Below, piece by piece: positions 31,030 through 43,877 of a DNA stretch of 64,000 nt. The first letter of the stretch is position 1, and each line of letters starts with the position of its first letter. The notes under the pieces are model-generated. The model saw only the letters and a list, made by a program, of their open reading frames with translations, searched no databases and had not been told where the DNA came from. The stretch is from Polysphondylium violaceum (taxonomy: Eukaryota > Evosea > Eumycetozoa > Dictyosteliales > Dictyosteliaceae), in contig AJWJ01000037.1 in the NCBI GenBank assembly GCA_000277445.1, forward strand, positions 16,242 to 80,241, read 5' to 3'. Both the position numbers and the translations under genes were made by a program.

Positions 31030-31299
31030 TTAACAAGAGACAGAATGATAAGGAAGTAAAGAGAAAATAAACTTTGGAGCTAATCTTTGTACCAATTTTG
31101 ACATTAAACCAATTCCAATGGTACATGCTATAGTTGTGGTAGCTAATCCTGTAGTATTGTTATCATAGGCTATTATCGTAATAAAACATGGTTAACAACA
31201 AATTCTGTGATCATAGTGATACATCGCTATCTATGTCATACCATATGAAACACTAATCAAAGCAAATATTAAAACAATGATAAATAGAGATTGATTCAT
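31030..31299 (-). CDS. Small secreted or membrane protein, 65 residues, two exons
   Basis: This gene has no single long open frame and appears only after splicing. Exon 1 is 31299-31242 and exon 2 is 31169-31030, with a 72-bp intron (donor GTATGA, acceptor AATAG). Exon 1 is a textbook signal peptide (MNQSLFIIVLIFALISVSYA, the cleavage-site alanine spanning the splice). The mature part starts YDNNTTGLATTT and holds a second hydrophobic stretch (TIACTIGIGLMSKLV), then a basic segment and a short C-terminus ending VSC. This could be a tiny membrane protein, or a proprotein like dictyostelid GPI-anchored small glycoproteins. I do not recognise the family. The splice fit, signal peptide and AAATGA start context make a real gene likely. 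Confidence 0.7.
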
Positions 31300-31309
31300 T
31301 TCGATATTG

Positions 31310-31346
<37 letters not shown>

Positions 31347-31642
31347 TATAGTTTAGTAACTATGTTTTGTATCGTTTAATTAATAAATAAATTAGATATA
31401 GGTGTGTTGATGTGCGAGATATTATCAATTATGATAAAAAATTAAATTGAAAAACACTCACACGAACAATTTATGTGGGGGGATGAAAAGAGGAAAAATA
31501 TAAAAAAAAATTTGATGATCATTTGACATTATTTCTCTTTTTTTTCTCATATCAGAATTCAGATATTTTACAATCTGTACAGATAGACAATTTACGCAAA
31601 TTACCTATTTGTCATCTGAATAGATATAGATAAGCAACAAAG
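31300..31642. other. Divergent promoter region, 343 bp, with a TA/TG tract
   Basis: Between the small secreted-protein gene (-) and the dynamin-like gene (+). It holds the (TA)n(TG)n tract at 31309-31347, oligo-A/T runs, and an A/G-rich segment at 31483-31510. No open frame or RNA gene is evident. Confidence 0.5.
31309..31347. repeat. (TA)n(TG)n dinucleotide tract
   Basis: About eight TA units pass directly into about ten TG units, within 20 bp upstream of the small minus-strand gene. Confidence 0.95.
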
Positions 31643-33858
31643 ATGTATTCATCATTACATCGTATTAGCCAATCACATCAATTAGTTACTCTTTCACAAA
31701 ATTATATTTTACCATCTATAATTCCACTATTAAGAAAACAACAATATACATCATGTTCAATTAGAAAACAATCAAATTATAAACAAGAGAGTTTGTCATC
31801 CTATTTATTTAAATCTGATGATCAATCAAGTATTAAAAATAACGACAAGTACTTGTTTTACTCGACAACAGCAGCTGCCAATTCAGGTTCACATCCCAAT
31901 AGTTTTATTAATCAATCAATAAATGTAAGTAAAACAATATACACTATCATTGGTATATTGTGTCCAAGTATACTAATTGACAATCATAGGATCAACAACA
32001 AAAACAACAAACTTTAAAAAAGATTATGACCAGTGAACAACAAGAATTGGTTAAAAAGAATAATAGTTTAATGAATGTAATAGTTAAAGATTTGACAGAT
32101 TTTGAAAGCTCAGAGAGTGAAAAACTACCAGAATCAATCATGTCCTCATTGAAAACACTAAAGGAGGTGTCGGAACAATTAAAAGATAGTTTGTTTCTCT
32201 TGGTGGTCGTCGGAGAGTTTAACAGTGGAAAGAGTTCATTTTTAAACGCATTGCTGGGCAACACTTACCTCAAGGAAGGCATCACACCAACCACGAGTAA
32301 AATCAATATCATCAAGTTTGGCGAACAGGTACAACAAAAATCACAGAGATCCTCGGTAGAGGGCCAAGAAGACTATGAGATGATTCAATTGCCCGTCAAT
32401 TGGCTCAAGGACATTAGTTTGGTCGATACCCCAGGCACCAACGCCGTCATCAAGGGACACCAAGAGATCACCGAACACTTTATTCCAAAGAGTGATCTGA
32501 TCCTCTTTGTCACATCGGTCGACCGTGCCTTTAGTGAGAGTGAAAAGACCTTCCTCACTCAAATCCGTCAGTGGGGAAAAAAGATTATCGTTGTGTTGTC
32601 CAAGGCAGACTTGGTCGAGCATAACCCAATGAAGGTGAATCCACGCGAAGAGTTGGATCAAGTGATCCACTTTATTCAAGACAATTTCAACAGCCAATTG
32701 GGACTGACTCCATCCATTTTCCCCGTCAGTGCCAAACAAGCTTTAAAGGCTAAGTTGTCAATCGGCCAACAATCTCAACAACAGACCGAGTTGCTCAACA
32801 ACAGCGATTGGAAGAACAGCAAGTTTTCCGACTTGGAGCAATATATTCTCCACACTCTTGACAGTTCACAAAGACTAAAACTCAAGCTCTTGAATCCCAT
32901 CGGTGTCGCCCAAAATATATTGAACCAGTTCTCCAAAGAGATGCACTCGCGATCCAAAGTATTGTCGATCGATGTCCAAACTGTCAAATATGTAAACGAG
33001 CAATTGGACCAATTCCAAGTGGAGATGAAAAAGGATTTTGACTACCACTTGAATCGTATTGAAAATATCTTGTTAAAGATGGAAACCAGAGCAAATCTAT
33101 TTATCGACGATCAAATCAAATTGACCAACGTGTTTAAATTGTTGACAAGCAATGAAATTAAACTTAAATTTGAAAAAGAGGTCATTGGATCCACCACCCA
33201 TGAAATTGAGGTCCAAATCAGCAGTCTCATTGACTGGATCGTCGAAAAGAACATTAAGCAATGGTCGACCATCATGGACTATATCAACCAAAGATCATCA
33301 TCTAGACTTGAAAAGGTTATTGGAAAAGTAAACAAATCAGCTGGCAGTGGTGACTTTTTGTACACTAGACAAAACATGTTGAATGGCATCGGAACAAACA
33401 CAACAGAGGCCCTCTTGAAATACGATAAAGAAAAAGAATCTATAAAGATAATTTCTGAGATCAAGACTGCAGTGTTTCAAACCGCAGCCATTGAAGTCGG
33501 TGTCGTTGGTAGCATGGCAACTCTTTTAACCACATCCCTCTTGGATTTAACCGGTATATTGGGTATGGGTGCCTTGGCATTTGGCGGCTTGGCCGTGATC
33601 CCCATCAAGAAATCTCAACTCAAAAAATCAATTCACCTCAAAGTTTCTGACCTTAGATCGCAATTAAACACCATTATTCAAACTGAAATTGAAAACGAGT
33701 TGGAAATGGGCATCCAAAAAATACGTGACGGCATTAGTCCTTATAGCTCATACATCCAATTTGAAGAAAAGAAATTACAAAAATATGAATCCAAAATCAA
33801 TGATTTCAATCAACAATTGTCAGATTTAAAAGATGAATGTGAAAATTTAAATAAATAA
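31643..33858 (+). CDS. Mitochondrial dynamin-like GTPase of bacterial (BDLP/FZL) type
   Basis: Exons 31643-31924 and 31990-33858 (GTAAGT...CATAG) give 716 residues. The N-terminal 90 residues are rich in Ser, Arg and Gln with few acids, a plausible mitochondrial presequence. The GTPase motifs are G1 VVVGEFNSGKSSF (169-177), G2 around TTSKIN, G3 LVDTPGTNA (240-243) and G4 LSKADLV (298-301). GEFNSGKS is the form used by bacterial dynamin-like proteins and plant FZL rather than by classical dynamins. Long helical stalk regions surround a hydrophobic paddle (GSMATLLTTSLL, GILGMGALAFGGLAVIPI) near residues 590-630 that should insert in membrane. Such proteins remodel or fuse membranes. Location in the inner membrane or matrix is inferred. 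Confidence 0.88.
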
Positions 33859-33944
33859 ATAAATATATTAGTCGTATAGTAGTATCATAGTAAACAACAT
33901 TATTAAGATGATTATAATTAAGGGTATCTCTTTATTTTATTTTA

Positions 33945-34981
33945 TTACATGAAATCGTCTTCATCAAAATCGTCATAAGTTTTAATTTCATCATCCATAC
34001 GACCGAGTGATCTCTTTGGTGCAACAGCAGCTTTGGCTGGTTTTTTGCCCTTACCAGTATTCTTTTCGTTCTTAATCTTTTCATTCAACATAACATTGAG
34101 AGCTTTGGAAATTTCACCAAGATCTTTTGATGATGTATCTGGTAATGTTTTCTTTAAAATTTGTTTAAAGAATTCTAAATAGTGAATTGAGGTCTATATT
34201 ATAGGTTGTAATAATATTAGTAAATCGTTGTGCTATTAAATATCAATTGATTGATTGATTGATTGATAAATTACATCATATTTCTTTATGTAATCAGAAA
34301 GCATATCGGCATATTGAATAAATTCTTTTTCAGTTGATGGTTTGAAAGAGTCGATTGGTGAGGCACCAGTGTTGGTGGAGACAGCGAGACCTGAAAAGAG
34401 AGTTTTACTGTTTTCCAAATCAGAGGCTTCTTGTAATTCCTTCTTTCTCTTTTCATCCATATATATATCAAATTCAGAGGTTGGTTTATTCTTTGACTCT
34501 CTTTCTTCCTTTTCTTTGAGTTCCAAGGCTTTTTGTAAGGCTTGTTTTTTAGTTAAAGCTGGTTTTGGTTTTTCAACGACTGGTTTAGGTGTATCGTTGG
34601 CTTCTTCTTCCTCAGACTCTGCATCCCATTCATCTACATCAGCACCCTCTCTGTTTTCGTCAGCCCATTTGCTGGACTCAAAATCTTCATCATCTGTTAT
34701 TGTTGTTGAATAATAGGGAATTAATATCTCTATCTTTCTTTCTTTCTTTCTTTGAAAAAACCTGTATATCTTGTGCATGCCTATACTATATTTAGAATAT
34801 CACAGATATATCTACTTTGTGCAGATATAGAGTGTTCAGACATACATAGACAGAGATCTACACACACATACACACAAAGACACAAAGTGATGTCATGATC
34901 ACCAATCAAACAATTGTGATATGACTAGTGATTGACATACATAGTCTAATAATATTACTATTACATACCCCAATTGCTCAT
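33945..34981 (-). CDS. eif3j: Translation initiation factor eIF3 subunit J
   Basis: Three exons, 34981-34969, 34693-34275 and 34193-33945, 226 residues. The 13-nt first exon encodes MSNW and was placed because its GTATGT donor joins in phase to DDEDFESSKW; the start MSNWDDEDFE is characteristic of eIF3j/Hcr1. The N-terminal half is acidic (SEEEEAND), the middle is a K/E-rich helix (ALTKKQALQKALELKEKEE), and the C-terminal half has YIKKYDVTSIHYLEFFKQIL and ends DDFDEDDFM. This loosely attached eIF3 subunit binds the 40S decoding centre and helps subunit recycling. Reading straight upstream of exon 2 instead gives a false basic N-terminus. Confidence 0.94.
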
Positions 34982-37900
34982 GATTGTTAGTCTTTTTATA
35001 GAGTTCTCGCAAAATAACAAAGATCACAAATATGATGGAGAAATGAAGAAAAAAAAAAAAAAATACGTATGCCAACTGAAAAAAATTCAAAAAAAAATTG
35101 AAAAAAATTAAAAAAGGTTATTTTGTTGTTGATGCATCAATGTAGATACATAAATGGGCACGCAGTGTGAATGTGGTCCTATTTTAGATTTGATAATCAA
35201 TCTAAATAATGAGATTTAGAATTGGTGTGCGTGGGCTGTTTAAAATAGTATTTATTTTGAGAAGAAGGGATACTTTACTACTACAATTAATTATAAATAT
35301 TGATTAATAATCAATTTCTTTTTCTATTTTTTTTCAATCAATATATTCATTTCACAATAAAGTTAGATTGACTTAGATATAGTAACAGTATTAACAGTAA
35401 TAGTAATATAAACAGCCCACACCCCACACCCTGTATATAATAATAAAAAAAGAAGATTTAAAACAACAAACACCCATTTTTAAATTAGGCCTCAATCTAT
35501 AGTTTGAATAGTACATATATAGCAGCAAAAAGATAGAAATATTTTATTTTGTAATAATACTTTTGTAAGTAAAAAGAAAGAAAAATACCTCTCTAAAAGT
35601 CTACAATGATTGATTTGTTTTTTTTTTTTTCAAACTTTGTTACTTGATTGTTATTTATCTATTTTTAACATCACCAAATATACACATATTGCAAATAATT
35701 TATATTGGATGGCAATAGCAATAAAAAGAGAAAGAGATCAACTTCAAAGTTGTTTTTTTTTTTATTTTTTATATTTTATATATCGAATATATATAGAAAA
35801 TATTACTATTGTTGGTTGATTTTTATCAACCCTTATTTATATAAAATATTGTCATTTCAGTCATTCAATCAGATGTATTTCATTACCAATAATCATCATA
35901 TTCATCATTATGATGCATTTTTGTAATGAGTATATACACTTGATTGTTTTGAGATGGTGCAATATAGATATATATCAATCTAATTTGTGGTAAATGTGTG
36001 TTTTGTGTGTGGGGGTGGGTTCAGTTTTTTTTAATTAATTGCTGTTAATATAAAAATGGTTGTGTATGTATTCATAATCTAGATAAAAGTCAAAAGAGTA
36101 TAAACTCGGTTCCCTTACACCTTTACACTAATCATTTTTTGTAACCATCCAATGAACCATATTCAATACAATTTCCAAAATAATCCAATTTCTATTTAAA
36201 GATATCAAGTTTCATTGGTGAAATTTGTGTGTGTAAAAGGTGGATAGTGCATATCATTTGTGTTTGTGATTCATGTGGTGTGTGTTGTGTATAAATGTGT
36301 TTGTGTGTGTGGTGGTGGGATTTGATTATATTTGGGAAGGTGGGGGAGAAAAAAGATTAATATGACAAAATTTTGGATGTGTGTATTTAGAAATGGAAAA
36401 AAAAAAAAAAATGAAAAGAAAGGAAAAGATAAAATTAAATCTTTGAACAGGTCGTTTTTTGTGTAAATATATATATTGTTGTTTGTTCAATTAATTACCA
36501 TTTTCATTTATGTATATATATGTATATATCAAAAAGTATTTGTGTGTGTATTTGGTGTGTGAGTGTGTGTCTCTCATTTCAAGAGATAAAATCAATGGTA
36601 AATACCCCAAATTCGATGATGATGTTGATTAACATCATCTTTATGAGATAAAAAATTCGATTTAATAATAATAGTACAACCTATTATTATATTATTATTA
36701 TTATCATTCTTTACCCACACCTTTTCTCACCACCAATTTTTTTTACTCTTCCCAATAAAGGTCTTTGTCATCAGTTTTTTCCTATTAATAATTTTAACCC
36801 ACCATAAAAAAAAAAAAAAAACAAAAAGTAATAATTGTGTTGTTGTTTTTGTTGTATTACTTGTTGGCTGTTTTAGTTTGAATTGATATAGTAGTAGTAA
36901 AAGTAGTACAAGTCATATACTTTGTGGTAAAGATAGATTATACATATCTGTTGTTGTTTTTTTTTTTGCATTTCTTTAAAAAGTATCAAAAGATTGTATG
37001 TTTGTTTTTAAAAACACACCTCCATATTTATAGGAATAATAATCCTATCCTTCCCTTCCCTTCTCTCCCATCATCCATATCTATATCTCTAAATTCTTTT
37101 GCTCAAGATTAACTATTTTTTATTTTTATTTTTATTTTGTTTTTTCATTTTTTTAAAACCTCTGGAAATTTAATTTTTAAAATTAGATTGGAGTACGCGT
37201 TAATTTTAAATTGGCACCCTTTGGTGTGTGATTGTGTGTGTGTGCTATTTTTATCTTTACTCTATCACCAATTAGTAGGGCAGCGGGGGTGGTGGGTGAT
37301 AGTGCACCTACCTTTGTGTGAGTACACCATTCGTGGTATTACCAAAAACTATTCCTCCTTTTTTTTCATAATAATCAATCATCATCCATTTTAGCAAGTG
37401 TATCAGTAGGAGTAGTAAGATTGGAAGAGAAGAAGCAGCAGCATCACACAATCATCAGTATGGCAGCAGAAGCAATACACTCACTCACTCTCTAAATCTC
37501 TGTGATAGTTTTATTTTTGGGAGTTGTTTTGTAATATTCTCTCTTTTTCAATCATAGAACACCAAAAAAAACTCTAAATATTAGATTTAATCAAAAAAAA
37601 AAAGCTCTCAGATAAAATCACATTTTTTCCCACCCACCACCCATCTGCCCCCCAATTCACACCATCAATAATATATATTAATAGGTGGTGGGGTGGTGGT
37701 AGTAGTAAAAGTAGGAGAAGTGTGGTGGTAATTGTGTTTGTGAGTGAGTCTGTGTGGGTGTGGTGTGTGTGTGTGCTATTGTGTTTGGTGTGAGAGGGTT
37801 AATATTAATTTATAGAGAAAAAAATTAGTGTGTTGTTTTTTTTTTTTTCTGTGTTGCATAGGTTTACCTTTTTTTTTTTTATTATTATTTGATTTGATTT

Positions 37901-38095
37901 GTATTTCTATTTATTTTTGTCACAATTGTATTTTTACATGTAAGACTATATCTGCAATTTATCTATCACTCTATACTATTGTCAAACATATATTTTATTT
38001 TGTTGTTGTAAAAACACACAACATTTATTAATCATATTATTTATTACTACTACTCCTATATACATACAGGTATTTTACATCCATTAAACTTAACA
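34982..38095. other. 3.1-kb gene-poor region, divergent promoter of eif3j and the NDR-like kinase
   Basis: Very AT-rich with poly-A/T runs (35047-35062, 36397-36411, 36806-36822) and GT-rich stretches on the plus strand (36000-36320, 36530-36570, 37700-37800). The open frames are all low-complexity and short. I found no small spliced gene and no RNA gene. The length suggests an elaborate upstream region or long 5' leader for the kinase gene at 38096. Confidence 0.5.
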
Positions 38096-41000
38096 ATGGA
38101 TAAAAATTCTACAAGTTTATTGGTTGAGTCATCCATTCAACCTTTAATTTTTAATATGGAAGATTTAAATGAAAATCAACCAATCGATAAAAATAATGTT
38201 AATACCAACAACAACAACAACAACAATATTATTGACAGTGATAGTAATAACCAACATGTTGATATCGATAACACAGATGATGATTTAATTAAAGAAAGTC
38301 TTTGTATTATGATAAATGGTGAAGTCGATAATAGTATTTGTAATAATAATAATAATTTAAATATTGATAATAATGGTGGTGGTAATAATTTAACTACTAC
38401 CCCAACAACAAAAATTACATTTGATGAAAGTTCAATTCAAAGAAGTCAATCAGCTCATTCTTTAATCAAACAACAACAGCAACAACAATCAAAAAATCCT
38501 ACTAGTTGGATTGGATCTTTGTTGAGCAAGAAAAAAAAGAAAAACAAGAAATCAACAGACATGATTTTAGATTCAGCAGAGGTGGTCGTAGGAGAAAACG
38601 TGCCATCCTCTTCGGAAAGAATAGACTCTCATATATATAGCATCAATAACACACCGACTACATCACCCATTATCACAGCACCACCAATGATTTCAATTCA
38701 TCATATAAATAGCAGCAACAGCAACAGTAGTGACTCTACTCCCCAACCCACCACACCACCGAGCAATCCACCATCAAAGAAAAAGATTATCTATCAGTTT
38801 TTAGCATACTTTTCCAAACATCAACAAGAACAACAGACAGCCGATGCAATCAATAGTAGCAATCAATCGAGAAACAACATAAGACGAAATAATAAACTCA
38901 ATGCACTTAGATTTAGTTTGAGACGAAGAAGCGACATGATTGTACATAGCAACTCGTCCTACTCTGTCGACGAGGCTGCCCACATGGACGAGATGTCTCC
39001 CAACGGTGGTATGAGCAATGGCAGTGACGGTGGCTTATTGGGCAGTGAATTAAATTCTTCGGGATTACCAAACAGCATCAGTTGTGATCAACTAAACATC
39101 AAATATATAAGTACAAAGCATCAGAGAAGTTTTCTCAAAGAGATTACAAAAAAGAAAATGTTAAAACACAAAGACGACTCAAATTGCCAAAACACTAGTA
39201 CCACCAACACTAGTAGTAATCCTACCCCGATAACAGAGTCCCGTAACAATAGCTCAAATGAACTACTACCCATCCCATGTATCGATAAAAATGGTGATCA
39301 AATTTCCGAACACATGTTATTTGAACACAATTTAAATAACAGCAACAACAAGAACCCGAACAAAACATCATCACCTATCCCCATTCATCCATTTCAAAAC
39401 AACACCTATTTAAACAACACCCCATCAACACCGACAGTCGACAATATTTTTATTCAAAAATATCCACAACAAATATCATCATCATTAGCAACCACAACAC
39501 CAAACAAGAAACCAATTTGGTCACCATCCAAAGGAAAGAATCACCTATTCCCCCGAGCATCGGCACCATGTCCAATGGACCCAATAAATCCTGTTTTAAC
39601 ACCCTCCCTTTCAAATCCCAGTCTCCCACCCAAAATCGGCACTCATCATTGGTGGGGCGCCCCCTCCAAGAGTGTCCCAGAGAATTTGAATCCCAAACTA
39701 TCAATCTCTGCCGGTGCCTGTCACACTAGATCCGACTCAACACCCGATAATCGTACTGTGAGTACACCCTGTGTAAAACATTATGATAGAGGCCAGTCTG
39801 ATGAACAAATCATCACTGGTAGAACAAGATCACACTCCAATTGCGAAGGAATTCCCATTCAAAGAGCACCTTCTGTAAACAAATGGGTCACTGCTGCACC
39901 CTCCTCTCCTCCCCCATTTATGAACTCTAACAGCACCGAAGTATCACCAGATTGTCTGTCACCTGTAACATCAATGATTAGAATTTATTATGTACCAATA
40001 GAAGATATTTCAGATATAGACATCATTCAGTATCAATTTCCCAAAATTTCTGCTGATGATAATCTATCAAATTCAACAAATGCAACCACCACAACTACCA
40101 CCACAACTACTACAACAAATAACAATTCAATTAGTATTGGTAAAAAACCATCCATTTCCTCAACCATTTCAGCAAAAAATATACCAAACACTCAAAGTTG
40201 GGCACATTTTTGGACTCAAGTTATAACAAACACAACAACAGTAAAGGAAATGATTGATATCATTGCAAACAAAGTAGATAAATCACCAGATTACCTCAAA
40301 TTGTGTTGTTCTGTGAATCCCTACGATTGTTTAGATGATCATGTCGTATTAAATCAAGTTAGATGTAAAAAGTTTTATATGTTGGAGGTATCCGAAGAAG
40401 TAGTCATTCATGCTGATGTAAAGAACCCACCCCTCTTTCTCTTTCCATCCAATGCCAACACTAGTATGGCAAGTTTGGGTTCCATTGGTTTGAATTATAT
40501 AAACTTGAATCAATCCAGTGGCAATTTGATGATTAGCAGCAGTTGGTCGCCCAACAATTGTAAATTCTTTCCTGGATCACCACCCACTTCACCATCTAGA
40601 TTTAAAAAGGTCAATATCACCAGTGAGAGTGTCAGTGTAGAAACCGATTACATTGGCTCCCCCAACGAAGACTTTTTCTTAGAGTCTCAACCCATGTCTT
40701 GCAGTCTCTCTATCAACACATTGAACCAAAGCGGTAGCAGTAGCCTACTTAGTCCCCGATCACTCAAGTCACCCAACACATCAAACGACAACTTTGAACA
40801 CAAAATATCTACTCAACTCAAAGAGAAAATCAAGATTCTTGACAACTACTTTCACCATTACTACAGAGAGTTGGAAAACTATTTGGCTCAAAGAAAAAAG
40901 AGAATGGACACACTCCATCAAGTCCTTACAGAGTCTGGCATCAAAGAGAATAGCATCGCTTGGCAAAGATGTTGGAGAGAGCATCTTCAAAAAGAAACTG

Positions 41001-42622
41001 GGTATCTCAGATCCAAGAGATCAAAGATTGGTCCCTCAGATTTCCAAAAACTTACTGCCATTGGTAAAGGAGGTTTTGGCAAGGTGTATTTAGCAAGAAA
41101 AAAAGACTCTACCGAAATTGTTACTCTCAAGGTCATTAGAAAATCCAGTTATCACAGAGCCAATCAAATGACCTCGGTCACCAAAGAAAAAGAGGTGATG
41201 ATGATTCCCCACTCCAACAAAGACCACTCTCAATGGATCACCAGACTACTATACAGTTTCCACGACTCCCAATACCTTTACTTGGCCATGGAGTACCATT
41301 GCGGAGGTGATTTTAGAGCTCTTTTAAACAACTTGGAAACTCTCAACGATGATATGGCTCAATTTTACATTGCCGAGATGATATTGGCCATTGAAAGTCT
41401 ACATAAACTAGGCTACATTCATCGTGATCTTAAACCAAGCAACTTTGTATTGGACAAGTATGGTCATTTAAAACTCATTGATTTTGGACTCAGTAAGGAA
41501 GGCTTTATCTCGAGAAACTCAAAGTATCACACCACATGGAAGAATCTTCGAGAAGTTGATACTCCACAAAGCCATAATATATTTGCAAAACTCAAGGGTA
41601 GAAATCAACCAATTAAAAAGAATATTTCCTACTCTAAAGTTGGCTCACCTGAATATATGGCACCAGAAATGTTGGAAGGCAAAGGCTATGATTTAACCTA
41701 TGATTTTTGGTCTTTGGGTTGTGTATTTTTTGAAATGTATGTTGGTGAAACTCCATTTGGTGGTGATACTCCAGAAGAAGTATTTAAAAATATTTTGGAT
41801 TGGAAAAATATATTGAATTGGAATGATTTTTCTTCATTCTTACCACCTTTGGTTATTGATTTATTGAAAAAGTATGTTTTAATATAGATATAGAAATATT
41901 GATTATGGTACTAATTATTAAATTACTACAATTTTAGATTATTATGTGAACCAGAGAAAAGATTATTAATTGATGAAATTAAAGCACATCCATATTTTGA
42001 AGGATTGGATTGGGAAAATATTAGATCCATTACACCACCATTTGTTCCTCAAGTACAAAATGAAATTGATACATCTTATTTTGAAGGTGCTGAAAATATT
42101 TTGGATGAGGAGGAAGAATCTGCTCAAAATGATGATATTGTAGAGGCTGCCAAAGAAGCTAGTTCTGGTGCACAAAATCAAATGGATGAAATTGATCAAG
42201 AAGATACTAGTTTTAGAAGTATGCCATTTGGTGGTTTCAATTTTCAACGATTTCCATCGATTGTCGAGGGTGCCCGTGCCAAAGGTTTGTTAAAGAGTTT
42301 TTATGTCGAAGAGAAATGTGTGTCCAGAGCTACCAGTGTCTCATCCATTGTCTATAGTCCACCTGGAGGCTCTTGTGCCAATTCACCATTGATTCAATCC
42401 TCAAATACAACAAACTCCTCTTCAGGTACCAAATCTGTATACAGTCCTAGTCCATCCACTACTCCCACCCCAACCTCTCCAAACGTTGCCGGCTACCAAC
42501 ATAAAACCACAATGTTGAGGATTTCATCTAAAAATATATCAACTCCACAAACCAACAATATTCCAAATCCCTCATCACCATTAGGTAATAGTGGTAATAT
42601 CATACAAACCTCGAAAAAATAA
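38096..42622 (+). CDS. NDR/LATS-family AGC protein kinase with a long low-complexity N-terminus
   Basis: Exons 38096-41871 and 41938-42622 (GTATGT...TTTAG) give 1,486 residues. The first 900 are N/S/T/P-rich; a compact segment near 615-780 ([14 protein letters not shown], then [19 protein letters not shown]) could be a Ras-association or ubiquitin-like fold. A MOB-binding-type helical region follows ([39 protein letters not shown]). The kinase domain has [13 protein letters not shown] (about 988), HRDLKPSNF (about 1107), DFGLSK (about 1129), the NDR-type insert before the activation segment, and [14 protein letters not shown]. The kinase C-terminal tail's hydrophobic motif reads FGGFNFQRF, with Asn1360 where NDR kinases have the phosphorylated Thr. 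It should act in Hippo/NDR-type control of growth or cytoskeleton. Confidence 0.92.
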
Positions 42623-42882
42623 TAATAGATATATAGATTTTAACAAATTAAATTGAATACCACCACTTTCCTCAAATAAATTCTTTGTCCTAGTTTTTGT
42701 AAAGAAAAACAAAAGGTACCCATATATATTATATATATTAAAAAACACACAAGACTTTTTTTTTATTATTTTTCTATTTCTTTTTTATTTCTTTAGATTT
42801 CCTAATATATTATTAAATTGATAAAATAAAAGATTAGTATACATATCTCAATCTTTTGAAAAAGAGTTGTTTCATTCATTAA

Positions 42883-43534
42883 TTAAACTATACTTACAGA
42901 TGGAACTTTTTCTAAACATTCTTTTAAAAGTTTTTTGTGTTCAGATTCGCTATCTAAATCAACTAAAGCAATAGAGGTTGGTCTTTTGGTAGAACTAGCA
43001 GTTCCTAATGATTCTTTTGATGGAACGTAAATATATTTAATACCTGATTCTTCTAACATAACTGGAATGTGTGAAATAACATCGATTGGGGTGACATCAC
43101 CAGCAATGATACAAATTCTATTTTAAAAAAGATTTTAAAATTAATATATGGTTTCCTTATTGTTTGTTTGTTTGTATGTTTTAAATTGTTGGATTGATTG
43201 ATTTTTTACTAATCAATGATTCTTTTTTTTTTTTTCCTTCTTCGATTGTACATGAGTGTATATAGAAATTGCTTCTATAATCTAGATTATCAATCAAAAA
43301 AAACAATAATAACACAACAACAATAATAATTTACCTGTTCTTATTTTTGCTATCTTTAGTCTTTTTAATGTGTTTGACAACTTCTTTGACACCTCTGCTA
43401 ACCTTTTTATCTTTTGAGGCCTTTTTGACCAACTTTAATAACTTGAGAGTGAGTTTTGGTTCAGCAAGTGGCTTAGCAATTGGTGAAAGATATAATTTCT
43501 TTTGAGTTGATTCGCTTTCACTATCAGATGACAT
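42883..43534 (-). CDS. nhp2: H/ACA snoRNP protein NHP2
   Basis: Exons 43534-43335 and 43117-42883 (donor GTAAAT, acceptor AATAG) give 144 residues. The L7Ae/NHP2 fold is clear: KLLKLVKKASKDKKVSRGVK, then the join to RICIIAGDVTPIDVISHIPV, YIYVPSKESLGTASSTKRPT and a C-terminal helix. The RG.KEV.K..KK segment and the IAGD loop bind the kink-turn-like part of H/ACA RNAs. It functions in the nucleolus in rRNA pseudouridylation with dyskerin, NOP10 and GAR1. The frame ends VPSVSIV; an apparent GTAAGT donor right before the stop could add another exon, but none is needed for a full-length family member. Confidence 0.93.
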
Positions 43535-43877
43535 TGTTATTATCTACAGGTATATATATTTATGAGTCGTCCTAAATAAAAATGATTACAATAAGCGCAC
43601 AAAAAAACGAATACGACGATTTTTTTTAAAAAAAAAAAATTCGAAAAAAACGTTTTTTTTTATTTAATTTTTTCGTTTTTTTTCTTATCACTTCCGCTAT
43701 CAGTAAATCTCTATGGATTGTTGTTGGTTAATTAGTTGTAAAACAAAAATATCAGTATAAGTTTCATGAATAAAGAAATAAAGACACACAAGGTATTTGA
43801 TATTAATAAATATATACTTTTTTTTATCATGGAAAAAAAAGTTGAAATTAAATTTTTATTGGTATAAAAAAAAATAA
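43535..43877. other. Intergenic, 343 bp
   Basis: Between two minus-strand genes, upstream of nhp2. It contains a T/A-run block at 43619-43685 with self-complementary A and T stretches. No gene is seen. Confidence 0.5.

Noticed and set aside
42860-42896. Possible third exon of NHP2 after a GTAAGT-like sequence
   Set aside because: The frame already ends in a normal family C-terminus, and the best downstream acceptor leads to a hydrophobic stretch unlike NHP2.
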